Shown: piece after piece, positions 10,254-20,170 of the stretch
How positions within the stretch are numbered: position 1 is the stretch's first letter
How the letters are laid out: each line of letters starts with the position of its first letter
Assembly: GCA_000621185.1 (NCBI GenBank)
Contig: KK211224.1
Location: forward strand, 358,679-422,678
Reading direction: 5' to 3'
DNA length: 64,000 bases
Origin: Franconibacter pulveris DSM 19144
Lineage (GTDB): Bacteria > Pseudomonadota > Gammaproteobacteria > Enterobacterales > Enterobacteriaceae
The notes under the pieces: generated by a model
What the model saw: only the letters and a program-made list of their open reading frames with translations
Told to the model about the DNA's origin: nothing
Databases searched by the model: none
Program-made: the position numbers and the translations under genes

Positions 10254-10913
10254 ATGACGCAGGATGAACTGAAAAAAGCAGTGGGCTGGGCCGCGCTTCA
10301 GTATGTGCAGCCGGGAACGATTGTCGGCGTGGGCACCGGCTCCACGGCGGCGCATTTTATCGACGCGCTCGGCACCATCAAAAATCAGATTGATGGTGCG
10401 GTATCAAGCTCGGACGCTTCCACCGCCAAACTGAAAAGTCTCGGCATTCACGTTTACGATCTCAACGAGGTGGATTCGCTCGGCATTTATGTCGACGGCG
10501 CGGATGAGATAAACGGCCAGATGCAAATGATTAAAGGCGGCGGCGCGGCGCTGACGCGTGAAAAAATCATCGCCTCGGTGGCGGAAAAGTTCATCTGTAT
10601 CGCCGATGCGTCAAAGCAGGTCGATATCCTCGGCAACTTCCCGCTGCCGGTTGAGGTTATCCCGATGGCGCGAAGCGCAGTAGCCCGTCAGCTGGTGAAA
10701 CTGGGCGGCCGTCCGGAATACCGCCAGGGCGTGGTGACCGATAACGGCAACGTCATTCTGGATGTCCACGGCCTCTCTATCATGGAGCCTGTTGCGCTGG
10801 AGAATGCGATCAACGCGATTCCAGGCGTCGTCACCGTGGGCCTTTTTGCTAACCGCGGCGCGGACGTTGCGCTTATCGGCACGTCGGAAGGCGTCAAGAC
10901 CATCGTGAAATGA
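10254..10913 (+). CDS. rpiA: Ribose-5-phosphate isomerase A
   Basis: Interconverts ribose 5-phosphate and ribulose 5-phosphate in the pentose phosphate pathway. The 219 residues equal E. coli RpiA. The phosphate-binding GVGTGSTA near residue 25, the catalytic DGADEI loop near 81-86 and [12 protein letters not shown] are present. It is a single gene divergent from argP. A GC-rich hairpin follows the stop at 10920-10939 (eight-base stem, four-base loop), but no T run follows it, so it is only a possible transcript 3' end. Confidence 0.97.
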   Translation: MTQDELKKAVGWAALQYVQPGTIVGVGTGSTAAHFIDALGTIKNQIDGAVSSSDASTAKLKSLGIHVYDLNEVDSLGIYVDGADEINGQMQMIKGGGAALTREKIIASVAEKFICIADASKQVDILGNFPLPVEVIPMARSAVARQLVKLGGRPEYRQGVVTDNGNVILDVHGLSIMEPVALENAINAIPGVVTVGLFANRGADVALIGTSEGVKTIVK

Positions 10914-10970
10914 TCTGACCGGGGCGCTCGCGCGCCCCGCCAGGGTAAAAAAATCTTAACCGCGAAATTT

Positions 10971-10986
10971 GGTGACATATGTCACA
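10971..10986 (+). promoter_or_regulatory. CRP site upstream of serA
   Basis: GGTGA-CATATG-TCACA matches 9 of 10 core positions of the CRP consensus and lies within the perfect 14-base palindrome 10972-10985. CRP is known to influence E. coli serA together with Lrp. Binding here is inferred. Confidence 0.65.
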
Positions 10987-11185
10987 TTCGTCGTCTCTGC
11001 TTTTCCATTTCTGCCGTCATATTTCTGCCACACAATATTTTCTTCTGCCTTTCTGCACTGCGTGACTTTTCTTCAGGACGCCGACGCAAACGTTCATATT
11101 GCCGGACCCGCAAATTTTGATATGTTGGCAGAAGGCTGACTTATTGCTCAGTACACAATCTGATAAGACAAGACAGGGTCGGGAA

Positions 11186-12424
11186 ATGGCAAAAGTATCA
11201 CTGGAGAAAGACAAAATTAAATTCTTGCTGGTGGAAGGCGTGCACCAGAAAGCCATCGATAGCCTGCGCGCAGCGGGTTATACCAATATCGAATACCACA
11301 AAGGAGCGCTGGACAGCGATGTGCTGAAAGAGTCGATCCGTGACGCTCACTTTATTGGCCTGCGATCCCGTACCCATCTGACCGAAGAGATTTTCGCCGC
11401 AGCGGAAAAACTGGTAGCGGTAGGTTGCTTCTGCATCGGCACCAATCAGGTTGACCTGAACGCGGCGGCGAAACGCGGTATTCCGGTCTTTAACGCGCCT
11501 TTTTCTAATACCCGTTCCGTAGCGGAGCTGGTGATCGGCGAACTGCTGCTGCTGCTGCGCGGCATTCCGGAAGCGAACGCCAAAGCGCACCGCGGCATCT
11601 GGAACAAACAGGCGGCGGGCTCTTATGAAGCGCGCGGCAAAAAGCTTGGCATCATCGGCTACGGCCACATCGGCACCCAGTTGGGCATCCTGGCGGAAGC
11701 GCTGGGCATGCATGTTTATTTCTACGACATTGAAAGCAAACTGCCGCTTGGTAACGCCACGCAGGTTCAGCATCTTTCCGATCTGCTGAACATGAGCGAT
11801 GTGGTCAGCCTGCACGTGCCGGAAAACGCCTCAACGAAAAATATGATTGGCGCAGAACAGCTCTCGTTGATGAAGCCGGGCGCGCTGCTGATCAACGCCG
11901 CGCGCGGCACCGTGGTTGATATCCCGGCGCTGTGCGACGCGCTGTCGCGCAAGCACCTCGCGGGCGCGGCGATTGACGTTTTCCCGACGGAGCCTGCCAC
12001 TAACAGCGATCCGTTCAACTCCCCCCTGTGCGAATTCGATAACGTTATTCTGACGCCGCACATCGGCGGCTCCACGCAGGAAGCGCAGGAGAACATCGGT
12101 CTCGAAGTCGCGGGCAAGCTGGTGAAATACTCCGACAATGGTTCAACGCTCTCTGCCGTTAACTTCCCGGAAGTTTCGCTGCCGCTGCACGGCGGCACGG
12201 TAAGCCGCCTGCTGCATATTCACGAAAACCGTCCTGGCGTGCTGACCGCTATCAACCAGATCTTCGCCGAGCAGGGCATTAACATTGCCGCCCAGTTCCT
12301 GCAAACCACGCCGCAGATGGGTTATGTGGTTATCGACATTGATGCCGAAGAAGATGTGGCGAACAAAGCGCTGCAAAGCATGAAGGCGATTGCAGGCACC
12401 ATTCGCGCTCGTCTGCTGTACTGA
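11186..12424 (+). CDS. serA: D-3-phosphoglycerate dehydrogenase
   Basis: First committed step of serine synthesis, NAD-dependent oxidation of 3-phosphoglycerate, with feedback inhibition by serine. The ATG at 11186 gives MAKVSLEKDKIKF as in E. coli; the open frame reaching back to 11099 is not conserved. The domains are catalytic, then the Rossmann nucleotide-binding domain (GYGHIGTQLG), catalytic His in TPHIGGST, and a C-terminal ACT domain that binds serine. The 412 residues include a two-residue expansion around HGGTVSRLLHIHENRP, in the linker before the ACT domain, relative to E. coli (410). A CRP site lies about 200 bases upstream. The transcript is terminated by a bidirectional hairpin shared with ygfA. 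Confidence 0.97.
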   Translation: MAKVSLEKDKIKFLLVEGVHQKAIDSLRAAGYTNIEYHKGALDSDVLKESIRDAHFIGLRSRTHLTEEIFAAAEKLVAVGCFCIGTNQVDLNAAAKRGIPVFNAPFSNTRSVAELVIGELLLLLRGIPEANAKAHRGIWNKQAAGSYEARGKKLGIIGYGHIGTQLGILAEALGMHVYFYDIESKLPLGNATQVQHLSDLLNMSDVVSLHVPENASTKNMIGAEQLSLMKPGALLINAARGTVVDIPALCDALSRKHLAGAAIDVFPTEPATNSDPFNSPLCEFDNVILTPHIGGSTQEAQENIGLEVAGKLVKYSDNGSTLSAVNFPEVSLPLHGGTVSRLLHIHENRPGVLTAINQIFAEQGINIAAQFLQTTPQMGYVVIDIDAEEDVANKALQSMKAIAGTIRARLLY

Positions 12425-12434
12425 TAAAAGAGCC

Positions 12435-12466
12435 ATAAAAAAGCCCGCTTCGGCGGGCTTTTTGTT
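12435..12466. terminator. Bidirectional UUCG-loop terminator between serA and ygfA
   Basis: Nine-base stem (12440-12448 with 12453-12461) closed by the stable TTCG tetraloop, flanked by A and T runs, between the convergent stops of serA and ygfA. Confidence 0.9.
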
Positions 12467-12472
12467 GGGCGC

Positions 12473-13069
12473 TTACCACGTCCAGATCTTTTCAGGCGTG
12501 ACGACGGCGGGCAGCGGGATATCCCATTCTTCAACGGGAAGCGAGGCCACCTGCTGGCAATCATGGGCGTAACCCACCGGCCACAGCTCATGGCTGCGCC
12601 AGTTTTGCAGTGTACGGTCGTAAAAGCCGCCGCCCATGCCAAGACGTTGCCCCTGTGCGTCAAAAGCGACCAGCGGCGTGACCAGCACATCCAGTTCGCT
12701 TAACGGCAACACGTGGCGGACATCGAGCGGCGGCTCGTAAATTTTCAGACGATTCAGCATCAGTTCGCTGTGCGGAAAGTAGCGCAGAAAAAGCAGATTA
12801 CCGGGACTGAAGGGGTGAAGCACAGGCAGGTAAACTTGCTTACCGGCGCGCCAGAGTCCTTCTATCAGCGGGCGGGTATCGAGTTCGCCATCAAAAGAGA
12901 GAAACGCCGCTACGGTTTTCGCTTCCACCACGGGCGCATAAGCCATCATTCGGGCAGCGGCCTGTTGAGCAAATCGCGTTTGCTGTTCGGGCGTAATAGC
13001 ACGGCGTAACTGACGGATTTGTTTGCGAATTTGTTGTCTGAGTTCGGGAGTGATCGGCCGTTGCGTCAT
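12473..13069 (-). CDS. ygfA: 5-formyltetrahydrofolate cyclo-ligase family protein
   Basis: ATP-dependent conversion of 5-formyl-THF to 5,10-methenyl-THF (fau/ygfA); in E. coli it affects persister formation. The 198-residue protein has the family signature GMGGGFYDR near residues 140-150 and conserved FLSFDGELDT and VTPLVAFD. It is about 16 residues longer at the N-terminus than the E. coli form (182). The start at 13069 lies immediately after the 6S RNA 3' end on the same strand, so the two are transcribed together, as in E. coli. Confidence 0.93.
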   Translation of the reverse strand: MTQRPITPELRQQIRKQIRQLRRAITPEQQTRFAQQAAARMMAYAPVVEAKTVAAFLSFDGELDTRPLIEGLWRAGKQVYLPVLHPFSPGNLLFLRYFPHSELMLNRLKIYEPPLDVRHVLPLSELDVLVTPLVAFDAQGQRLGMGGGFYDRTLQNWRSHELWPVGYAHDCQQVASLPVEEWDIPLPAVVTPEKIWTW

Positions 13070-13083
13070 GGTAGTAAAAGTGG

Positions 13084-13267
13084 GGAATCTCCGAGATGCC
13101 GCCGTAGGCTGTAACCCTTGAACCCGCGGTTCAAGGTGAATGCGTCGTCACGGTTTTCAGGCTTCTCGGACGAACCGAGCATGCTCACCAACCGTGGAGC
13201 GTCACATTCTGTTTTTTTGAAATATCGGCTCAGGGGACTGGCCCACTTGCGAACATCTCAGAGAAAT
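13084..13267 (-). ncRNA. ssrS: 6S RNA
   Basis: The minus strand reads ATTTCTCTGAGATGTTCGCA at its 5' end and GGAGATTCC at its 3' end, the same termini as E. coli 6S RNA, and the span is exactly 184 bases. Terminal complementarity, the internal sequence around GGGCCAGTCCCCTGAGCCG and the GAGCATGCTCGGT apical region are all present. 6S RNA mimics an open promoter and sequesters sigma70 RNA polymerase in stationary phase. It lies between zapA and ygfA; the dicistronic link with ygfA is conserved in gamma-proteobacteria. Confidence 0.97.
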
Positions 13268-13309
13268 TTTTTTCTTCACGGTCACTCTACCATAGTAGAC
13301 CATAAAGTA

Positions 13310-13639
13310 TTATTCAAACTTTGGTCCCGTTCTCTCACTTATGCGACCTTGCTCAAGCAATGCTTGCTCGATGGTCTGCTGGAGCATCCGAATACGCTGT
13401 TCCATGCTGGCTGCGTAATCACGGGTTTTGGTCTTTTCCTGAGCCAGCTCATAACAGACGTTCAACGCCGCGATGAAAACCAGTTGCTCAGTATTGGTGA
13501 CTCTAGTGCGAACTTTCAGATCTTGCAACCGTTGATTCAGATCTTCCGCCGCCTGATTTAGTGCATCCCGCTGCTCTGGCGGACAATTCACCCGCAGTGA
13601 ACGACCAAAAATTTGGATATCGACTGGTTGTGCAGACAT
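13310..13639 (-). CDS. zapA: Cell division protein ZapA
   Basis: Cytoplasmic protein that cross-links FtsZ filaments and stabilises the Z ring. The start at 13639 gives [20 protein letters not shown] and 109 residues, exactly the E. coli length; the open frame continues upstream to 13768 but that part is not conserved. An N-terminal dimer and FtsZ-binding part is followed by a C-terminal coiled coil (about residues 60-100, [20 protein letters not shown]). It lies just upstream of ssrS on the same strand and divergent from ygfB. Confidence 0.96.
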   Translation of the reverse strand: MSAQPVDIQIFGRSLRVNCPPEQRDALNQAAEDLNQRLQDLKVRTRVTNTEQLVFIAALNVCYELAQEKTKTRDYAASMEQRIRMLQQTIEQALLEQGRISERTGPKFE

Positions 13640-13802
13640 TCCACCTTCCTGCTGTTGATTCACCTGCCGTTCGCGCCTTCCGGGGCGGCGAAGGGGCGAC
13701 ACTATAGCTACCCTGATAGGGAGATACAAGCCCTTTTCTGGTATCACCAGGGTCCAGAGTGGTAGCATACCATGAATATCCCCTCAACGACGATGAATGC
13801 GC

Positions 13803-14381
13803 ATGTCTATACAGAACCAAATGCCTCGCTACGGCGAGCTCGGCCAGTTGCTTAACCAACAAGGCGTGGGGCTGACCCCTGCGGAAATGCACGGTCTCAT
13901 CAGCGGAATGCTGTGCGGCGGCAACCAGGACAGCAGCTGGCAGCCGCTGCTGCATGACCTCACTAACGAGGGGTTGGCGTTTGGGCAGCAACTTGCGCAG
14001 GCGCTGCGCGAGATGCACGCCGCGACCAGCGACAACCTGGAGGATGACGGTTTTCTGTTTCAGCTTTATCTGCCGGAAGGCGACGACGTCAGCGTCTTCG
14101 ACCGCGCCGACGCGCTGGCGGGCTGGGTGAATCATTTCCTGCTGGGGCTTGGCGTCACGCAGCCTAAGCTTGATAAGGTCGCCGGCGAAACGGGCGAAGC
14201 TATCGACGATCTGCGCAACATCGCGCAACTGGGCTACGACGAAGACGAAGACCAGGAAGAGCTGGAGATGTCGCTGGAGGAGATAATCGAATATGTGCGC
14301 GTAGCGGCGCTGCTGTGCCATGACACGTTTACGCGCAACGCGCCGACCGCGCCGGAAATCCGCAAGCCCACGCTACACTAA
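13803..14381 (+). CDS. ygfB: YgfB family protein (UPF0149)
   Basis: Small acidic cytoplasmic protein of the UPF0149/YecA family. The start at 13803 gives [13 protein letters not shown] and 192 residues, the length of E. coli YgfB; the ATG six bases upstream is less likely. The helical body has [30 protein letters not shown] and a strongly acidic [16 protein letters not shown] segment. Its function is not settled. It heads the ygfB-pepP-ubiH-ubiI operon, 24 bases before pepP. Confidence 0.92.
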   Translation: MSIQNQMPRYGELGQLLNQQGVGLTPAEMHGLISGMLCGGNQDSSWQPLLHDLTNEGLAFGQQLAQALREMHAATSDNLEDDGFLFQLYLPEGDDVSVFDRADALAGWVNHFLLGLGVTQPKLDKVAGETGEAIDDLRNIAQLGYDEDEDQEELEMSLEEIIEYVRVAALLCHDTFTRNAPTAPEIRKPTLH

Positions 14382-14405
14382 AATAAAAACGCAGCAGGAG
14401 GTGCA

Positions 14406-15722
14406 ATGACACAGGTAGAGTTTCTCCGCCGTCGCCAGGCATTGCTGGCGAAGATGGCGCCCGCCAGCGCCGCGCTGATTTTCGCCGCGCCTGAGACGAC
14501 GCGCAGCGCTGACAGCGAGTATCCGTATCGCCAGAACAGCGATTTTTGGTATTTCACCGGCTTTAACGAGCCGGAAGCGGTGCTGGTGCTTATCAAAAGC
14601 GATGACACCCATAACCACAGTGTGTTGTTTAACCGCGTGCGCGATAAAACCGCTGAAATCTGGTTTGGCCGCCGCCTGGGGCAGGAAGCGGCGCCGGAAA
14701 AACTCGCCGTGGACCGCGCGCTGGCGTTTGATGAGATTAACGAGCAACTCTATCAGCTGTTAAATGGCCTCGATGTGGTTTACCACGCCCAGGGGCAGTA
14801 CGACTGGGCTGATAACATCGTGTTCGCCGCGCTGGAGAAACTGCGTCGCGGTTCGCGCCAGAACCTGGTCGCGCCCGCCACGCTTACCGACTGGCGTCCC
14901 TGGGTGCATGAAATGCGCCTGTTCAAATCGCCGGAAGAGATAGAAATCCTGCGCCGGGCAGGCGAAATCAGCGCGCTTGCGCATACGCGAGCGATGCAGG
15001 TCTGCCGCCCGGGCATGTTTGAATATCAGCTGGAAGGGGAAATTCATCATGAATTTAACCGCCACGGTGCGCGGTTTCCCTCCTACAACACCATCGTCGG
15101 CGGCGGCGAGAACGGCTGCATCCTGCACTACACCGAAAACGAAAGCGAGCTGCGCGACGGCGATCTGGTGCTTATCGACGCGGGTTGTGAATATCAGGGC
15201 TACGCAGGCGATATCACCCGCACCTTCCCGGTGAACGGCAAATTTACCCCTGCCCAGCGCGCCATTTACGACATTGTGCTGGAATCGCTCGAAACCTCGC
15301 TGCGCCTGTTCCGCCCGGGAACGTCCATTCAGGAAGTGACCGGCGAAGTGACGCGCATTATGGTCAGCGGGCTGGTGAAGCTGGATATCCTGAAAGGCGA
15401 GGTGGATCAGCTGATTGCCGATAATGCCCATCGCGCTTTCTTCATGCATGGCCTGAGCCACTGGCTGGGGCTGGATGTGCATGATGTGGGCCACTACGGT
15501 CCGGACCGCTCGCGCACGCTGGAGCCTGGCATGGTGCTGACCGTTGAACCCGGGCTTTATATCGCGCCGGACGCCGACGTGCCGCCAGAGTACCGCGGCA
15601 TCGGCATTCGCATCGAAGATGACATTCTCATCACTGAAAACGGCAATGAGAACCTTACCCACAGCGTAGTGAAATCCGCAGACGATATCGAAGCGCTGAT
15701 GGCGGCGGCGCGTCAGGCATGA
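14406..15722 (+). CDS. pepP: Xaa-Pro aminopeptidase P
   Basis: Manganese metallopeptidase of the M24B family that removes N-terminal residues preceding proline. The 438 residues compare with 441 in E. coli. The N-terminal domain is followed by the pita-bread catalytic domain with metal ligands in LIDAGCEYQGYAGDITR, HGLSHWLGLDVHDVG, VEPGLY and GIRIEDD. GGAGG stands before the ATG. Its stop overlaps the ubiH start by four bases (ATGA), which points to translational coupling. Confidence 0.96.
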   Translation: MTQVEFLRRRQALLAKMAPASAALIFAAPETTRSADSEYPYRQNSDFWYFTGFNEPEAVLVLIKSDDTHNHSVLFNRVRDKTAEIWFGRRLGQEAAPEKLAVDRALAFDEINEQLYQLLNGLDVVYHAQGQYDWADNIVFAALEKLRRGSRQNLVAPATLTDWRPWVHEMRLFKSPEEIEILRRAGEISALAHTRAMQVCRPGMFEYQLEGEIHHEFNRHGARFPSYNTIVGGGENGCILHYTENESELRDGDLVLIDAGCEYQGYAGDITRTFPVNGKFTPAQRAIYDIVLESLETSLRLFRPGTSIQEVTGEVTRIMVSGLVKLDILKGEVDQLIADNAHRAFFMHGLSHWLGLDVHDVGHYGPDRSRTLEPGMVLTVEPGLYIAPDADVPPEYRGIGIRIEDDILITENGNENLTHSVVKSADDIEALMAAARQA

Positions 15723-16897
15723 GCGTTATCATCATCGGCGGCGGCATGACCGGCGCGACGCTGGCGCTGGCGCTTTCGCACTTCACCCGCGGCGCGCTGC
15801 CGGTGCACCTGGTCGAGGCCAGCGCGCCGGAATCCGCCGCGCATCCAGGGTTTGACGCGCGCGCTATCGCCCTGGCGCACGGCACCTGCCAGCAGCTGGC
15901 GCGGTTTGGCGTCTGGCAGGCCATTGCCGATAAAGCGACGCCCATCAGCGTCGTGCACGTCAGCGACCGCGGCCATGCGGGCTTCGTGACGCTGGAAGCG
16001 AAAGAGTATGACATCGCCGCGCTGGGGCAGGTGGTGGAGTTACACGATGTTGGGCAGCGGTTGTTCAGTATGCTGCGTAAAGCGCCTGGCGTGCAGCTGC
16101 ATTGCCCTGAGCGTGTGGCAAGCTTCACGCGAAGCGAAGAGGGCGTGAGCGTGCAGCTTGAGAGCGGCGCAACGCTTTCCGGCAGTCTGCTGGTGGCCGC
16201 GGACGGCACGCGTTCGCCGCTGGGCGCGCAGTGCGGCATCACCTGGCGCCAGCAGCCTTACCATCAACTGGCGGTTATTGCCAACGTGACCACCTCGCAG
16301 CCGCACGACGGCCGCGCCTTTGAGCGTTTTACTGAATATGGTCCGCTCGCGATGCTGCCGATGTCGCAGGGGCGCAGCTCGCTGGTGTGGTGCCATCCGC
16401 TGGAAAAAGAGGCGGAAGTCATGGCCTGGGATGACGCGCGTTTTTGCCATGAGTTGCAAAAGGCGTTTGGCTGGCGGCTCGGGCGCATTACCCATGCTGG
16501 CGCGCGCAGCGCTTACCCGCTCTCGCTTACCCGCTCCTCGCAGGCTATCTCTCATCGCGCCGTGCTGGTCGGCAACGCCGCTCAGACGCTGCATCCCATC
16601 GCCGGGCAAGGGTTTAACCTCGGGTTGCGCGATGTGATGACGCTTGCCGAAACGCTCGCCCAGGCGCATGACAGGCAGCAGGATATCGGCAGCTATCCCG
16701 TGCTGGCGGCTTATCAACACCGCCGTCGACAGGACAGAGCCGCCACCATCGGCGTTACCGATGGGCTGGTGCATGTTTTTGCCAACCGTTGGGCGCCGCT
16801 GGTCGTAGGGCGTAATCTGGGCCTGATGGCGATGGAACTATTTACCCCGGCGCGTGATGCGCTGGCGCAACGCACCCTTGGCTGGGTTGCGCGTTAA
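15719..16897 (+). CDS. ubiH: 2-octaprenyl-6-methoxyphenol hydroxylase
   Basis: FAD monooxygenase of aerobic ubiquinone synthesis (C1 hydroxylation of the ring). The 392 residues show the N-terminal FAD dinucleotide motif IIGGGMTGATLAL, the DG motif VAADGTRSPLG and the second FAD motif LVGNAAQTLHPIAGQGFNLGL. It overlaps pepP by ATGA and is followed eleven bases later by ubiI. The pepP-ubiH-ubiI order is that of E. coli. Confidence 0.96.
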   Translation: MSVIIIGGGMTGATLALALSHFTRGALPVHLVEASAPESAAHPGFDARAIALAHGTCQQLARFGVWQAIADKATPISVVHVSDRGHAGFVTLEAKEYDIAALGQVVELHDVGQRLFSMLRKAPGVQLHCPERVASFTRSEEGVSVQLESGATLSGSLLVAADGTRSPLGAQCGITWRQQPYHQLAVIANVTTSQPHDGRAFERFTEYGPLAMLPMSQGRSSLVWCHPLEKEAEVMAWDDARFCHELQKAFGWRLGRITHAGARSAYPLSLTRSSQAISHRAVLVGNAAQTLHPIAGQGFNLGLRDVMTLAETLAQAHDRQQDIGSYPVLAAYQHRRRQDRAATIGVTDGLVHVFANRWAPLVVGRNLGLMAMELFTPARDALAQRTLGWVAR

Positions 16898-16908
16898 AGG
16901 AGAAGAAT

Positions 16909-18111
16909 GTGCAAAGCGTAGATGTGGCGATTGTAGGCGGCGGCATGGTGGGGTTGGCGGTAGCCTGCGGACTGGAAGGCTGCGGCCTGCGCGTGGCGGT
17001 GCTGGAGCATCAGCCGCCGCAGCCCGTGGCCGCCGATGCGCCGCCTTCGCTGCGCGTCTCCGCCATCAATGCCGCCAGTGAAAAGTTACTGGAGAAGCTG
17101 GGCGTATGGCGCGATATCCTGAAAATGCGCGCCAGCGCCTATCACGGCATGGAAGTGTGGGAGAAAGACAGCTTCGGGCGCATCGCCTTTGAGGATAAAG
17201 GGTATGGTTATACGCACCTCGGTCATATCATCGAAAACAACGTCATTCATCAGGCGCTGTGGAACAAGGCGCAGCAGGGCAAAGACATTACGCTGATGGC
17301 CCCTGCCGAACTGCAGCAGGTGGCGTGGGGCGAGAACGAGGCGTTTCTGACGCTGAAAGACGGCAATATGCTCACCGCAAGGCTGGTGGTGGGCGCCGAC
17401 GGCGCCAACTCCTGGCTGCGCGATAAAGCGGACATTCCGCTGACGTTCTGGGATTACGAACACTCCGCGCTGGTGGCGACCATCCGCACCGAGGAGCCGC
17501 ACGGCGCAGTCGCGCGCCAGGCGTTCCATGGCGACGGCATTCTTGCTTTTCTGCCGCTTAGCGATCCGCACCTGTGCTCCATCGTCTGGTCGCTGCCGCC
17601 GCTTGAAGCGCAACGCATGCAGCAGGCCAGTGAAGACGAGTTTAACCGGGCGCTGTGCGTGGCCTTTGATAACCGCCTGGGGCTGACAAAGGTGGAGGGC
17701 GATCGGCAGGTCTTTCCGCTGACCGGCCGTTACGCACGGCAGTTCGCCGCGCACCGGCTGGCGCTGGTGGGCGACGCCGCGCATACCATTCACCCGCTTG
17801 CCGGCCAGGGCGTTAACCTTGGTTTTATGGATGCGGCGGAGTTGATAGCCGAATTGCGTCGTCTGTTCGCGCAGGGCAAAGATATCGGTCAGCACCTTTA
17901 TCTTCGTCGCTACGAGCGTAGCCGCAAGCACAGCGCGGCGGTCATGCTCGCCAGCATGCAGGGCTTTCGCGAACTGTTTGCCGGCAACAATCCGGCGAAA
18001 AAGCTGCTGCGTGATGTGGGTCTGAAACTCGCCGATTCGCTCCCCGGCGTTAAACCGCAACTGCTGCGCCAGGCGATGGGCCTTCACGATCTGCCGGAGT
18101 GGTTACGTTAA
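16909..18111 (+). CDS. ubiI: 2-octaprenylphenol hydroxylase UbiI
   Basis: FAD monooxygenase for C5 hydroxylation in aerobic ubiquinone synthesis, paralogous to UbiH. The start is GTG at 16909, preceded by AAAGGAGAAG; this gives MQSVDVAIVGGGMVG, exactly aligned with E. coli UbiI (formerly VisC), and 400 residues. The FAD motif at the N-terminus, VGADGANSWLR and LVGDAAHTIHPLAGQG are intact. It is the last gene of the ygfB-pepP-ubiH-ubiI operon. Confidence 0.96.
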   Translation: MQSVDVAIVGGGMVGLAVACGLEGCGLRVAVLEHQPPQPVAADAPPSLRVSAINAASEKLLEKLGVWRDILKMRASAYHGMEVWEKDSFGRIAFEDKGYGYTHLGHIIENNVIHQALWNKAQQGKDITLMAPAELQQVAWGENEAFLTLKDGNMLTARLVVGADGANSWLRDKADIPLTFWDYEHSALVATIRTEEPHGAVARQAFHGDGILAFLPLSDPHLCSIVWSLPPLEAQRMQQASEDEFNRALCVAFDNRLGLTKVEGDRQVFPLTGRYARQFAAHRLALVGDAAHTIHPLAGQGVNLGFMDAAELIAELRRLFAQGKDIGQHLYLRRYERSRKHSAAVMLASMQGFRELFAGNNPAKKLLRDVGLKLADSLPGVKPQLLRQAMGLHDLPEWLR

Positions 18112-18532
18112 CTGCGTCACACTTCTCTTTTCAACGGACGAAAAGAGGAGTGTTCACTCATTTGAAATATTCTAATTTCACCACTTTTTTCGGATTAGTT
18201 TTTCTCATCACACGTTTTTTCTCTTAAGGCAATTCTTGCGCTGATTTGGTTGTTATTGCTGGGCAATAACGAAAAACTCAGGATTAAAATCTGCTTTATC
18301 CGCTCTGCTCCGTTAGTAAATAGTTAAAAGCGCTGTGGCGCAGCTTTCCCATTTTGGTCATAAGCTAATGTGATGACTTAACTCACCTTATGGTTTACGC
18401 GCCATTTCGGTGATAACGTCAGGTGAAAGGTAACGTTTGCGTCGACGCCGGGATCGGTGTCGGCGACAGATGGCGGGCGCGGCAGTCAGAGGCCCAAAAC
18501 CATCACCGACCCGGCAGAAAAACGAGGAAAAG
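18112..18532. other. gcv operon control region
   Basis: This 421-base gap upstream of gcvT has no credible gene. Three CTAAT/ATTAG pentamers (18172-18176, 18194-18198, 18365-18369) resemble the core of GcvA sites known upstream of E. coli gcvT. An eight-base perfect inverted repeat (18252-18259 with 18263-18270, three-base spacer) has no T run. The region is AT-rich to about 18380, in keeping with Lrp binding in E. coli. The site assignments are tentative. Confidence 0.4.
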
Positions 18533-19630
18533 ATGGCCCAACAGACCCCTTTGTATGAGCAGCATGTTCAGTGTGGCGCACGTATGGTGGATTTTCACGG
18601 CTGGATGATGCCGCTGCACTACGGCTCGCAGATTGATGAGCACCACGCCGTGCGTAACGACGCGGGCATGTTTGATGTCTCGCACATGACCATCGTCGAC
18701 CTGCGCGGCGAGCGCACCCGGGAATTTTTGCGCTACCTGCTGGCGAACGACGTCGCTAAACTCACCCAGCCTGGCAAGGCGCTTTACACCGCCATGCTTA
18801 CCGCCTCCGCAGGCGTCATTGACGACCTGATTGTCTATTTCCTCGCTGAAGACTATTTCCGCCTCGTGGTTAACTCCGCCACCCGTGAAAAGGACCTTGC
18901 GTGGATTAACGAACATGCGGAGCCGTTCGCCGTTTCCGTTACGGTGCGCGACGACCTGTCGCTTATCGCGGTGCAGGGCCCGAACGCGCAGCAGAAAGCC
19001 GCCGCGCTCTTTAACGAAGCGCAGCGCAAAGCGGTCGCGGGCATGAAACCGTTTTTTGGCGTTCAGGCGGACGAGCTGTTTATCGCCACCACCGGTTACA
19101 CCGGCGAAGCGGGTTATGAAATCGCCATGCCGAATGAGAACGCTGCAGGCTTCTGGGCGCAGCTGGTGGAAGCGGGCGTAAAACCCTGCGGTCTGGGCGC
19201 GCGCGACACGCTGCGTCTGGAGGCGGGCATGAATTTATATGGTCAGGAGATGGACGAGGGCGTATCGCCGCTCGCGGCCAATATGGGCTGGACCATCGCC
19301 TGGCAGCCGCAGGAGCGTGACTTCATCGGTCGCGAAGCGCTTGAAGCGCAGCGGGAGCAGGGGACCGAACAACTGGTCGGCCTCGTGATGAAAGAAAAAG
19401 GCGTATTGCGCGGCGGGCAGCCGGTTCACTTTACCGATGAGCTGGGCCGCGTGCGCGAAGGCGTCATCACCAGCGGTTCTTTCTCCCCAACGCTTGGCTA
19501 CAGCATCGCGCTGGCGCGCGTGCCCGCGGGGATTGGCGATACCGCCATTGTGCAGATCCGCAACCGCGAAATGCCTGTCCACGTCACTAAACCGATTTTT
19601 GTCCGCGCCGGTAAGCCGGTCGCCCAATAA
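18533..19630 (+). CDS. gcvT: Glycine cleavage system T protein (aminomethyltransferase)
   Basis: Transfers the methylene group from the aminomethyl-lipoyl H protein to tetrahydrofolate, releasing ammonia. The ATG at 18533 gives [18 protein letters not shown] as in E. coli and 365 residues (E. coli 364); ACGAGGAAAAG precedes it. An upstream in-frame start at 18437 is unconserved. Folate-binding segments include [16 protein letters not shown] and the [19 protein letters not shown] stretch. It is the first gene of gcvTHP. Confidence 0.96.
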   Translation: MAQQTPLYEQHVQCGARMVDFHGWMMPLHYGSQIDEHHAVRNDAGMFDVSHMTIVDLRGERTREFLRYLLANDVAKLTQPGKALYTAMLTASAGVIDDLIVYFLAEDYFRLVVNSATREKDLAWINEHAEPFAVSVTVRDDLSLIAVQGPNAQQKAAALFNEAQRKAVAGMKPFFGVQADELFIATTGYTGEAGYEIAMPNENAAGFWAQLVEAGVKPCGLGARDTLRLEAGMNLYGQEMDEGVSPLAANMGWTIAWQPQERDFIGREALEAQREQGTEQLVGLVMKEKGVLRGGQPVHFTDELGRVREGVITSGSFSPTLGYSIALARVPAGIGDTAIVQIRNREMPVHVTKPIFVRAGKPVAQ

Positions 19631-19653
19631 GTTTTGCTATCTGGAGAATAAGC

Positions 19654-20043
19654 ATGAGCAATGTGCCGAATGAACTGAAGTACAGCAAAGAACACGAATG
19701 GCTGCGTAAGGAAGCGGATGGCACTTACACCGTCGGCATTACCGAACACGCGCAGGAACTGCTTGGCGACATGGTGTTTGTGGACCTGCCGGAAGTGGGC
19801 GCGACCGTGGCGGCGGGCGATGATTGCGCCGTCGCGGAGTCGGTTAAAGCGGCTTCTGACATCTACGCCCCGGTGAGCGGCGAGATCGTTGCGGTGAACG
19901 ACGCGCTGAGCGATTCCCCGGAGCTGGTGAACAGCGCGCCGTACGGCGAAGGCTGGATCTTTAAGATCAAAGCCAGCGACGAAAGCGAAGTAGCGGCGCT
20001 GCTGGACGCGGCGGCTTACGACGCGCTGCTGGAAGACGAATAA
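19654..20043 (+). CDS. gcvH: Glycine cleavage system H protein
   Basis: Lipoyl carrier protein that shuttles the aminomethyl intermediate between GcvP, GcvT and lipoamide dehydrogenase. The 129 residues equal E. coli GcvH. The lipoylated lysine lies in [15 protein letters not shown] near residue 65. CTGGAGA precedes the ATG. It is the second gene of the operon, 23 bases after gcvT. Confidence 0.97.
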   Translation: MSNVPNELKYSKEHEWLRKEADGTYTVGITEHAQELLGDMVFVDLPEVGATVAAGDDCAVAESVKAASDIYAPVSGEIVAVNDALSDSPELVNSAPYGEGWIFKIKASDESEVAALLDAAAYDALLEDE

Positions 20044-20076
20044 TTTCAGCTCGCTTCCCGTACAGACGAAGAAAAA

Positions 20077-20098
20077 GGGATAAGCGCAGGCTTATCCC
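20077..20098 (+). repeat. Intercistronic hairpin between gcvH and gcvP
   Basis: Perfect nine-base inverted repeat GGGATAAGC/GCTTATCCC with a four-base loop and no T run, in the 127-base gap inside the gcv operon. It could protect the upstream gcvTH mRNA from 3' exonucleases; it does not look like a full terminator. Confidence 0.65.
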
Positions 20099-20170
20099 GC
20101 TCCTTCAGCGAGCAACAAGAACACCCATCGCATTAATTTGCTTCACTGCACGTTTCAGGAAATATCGCCC

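Noticed and set aside
10920..10939. Hairpin after rpiA as a terminator
   Set aside because: Good eight-base GC stem but no T run follows; not listed as a terminator.
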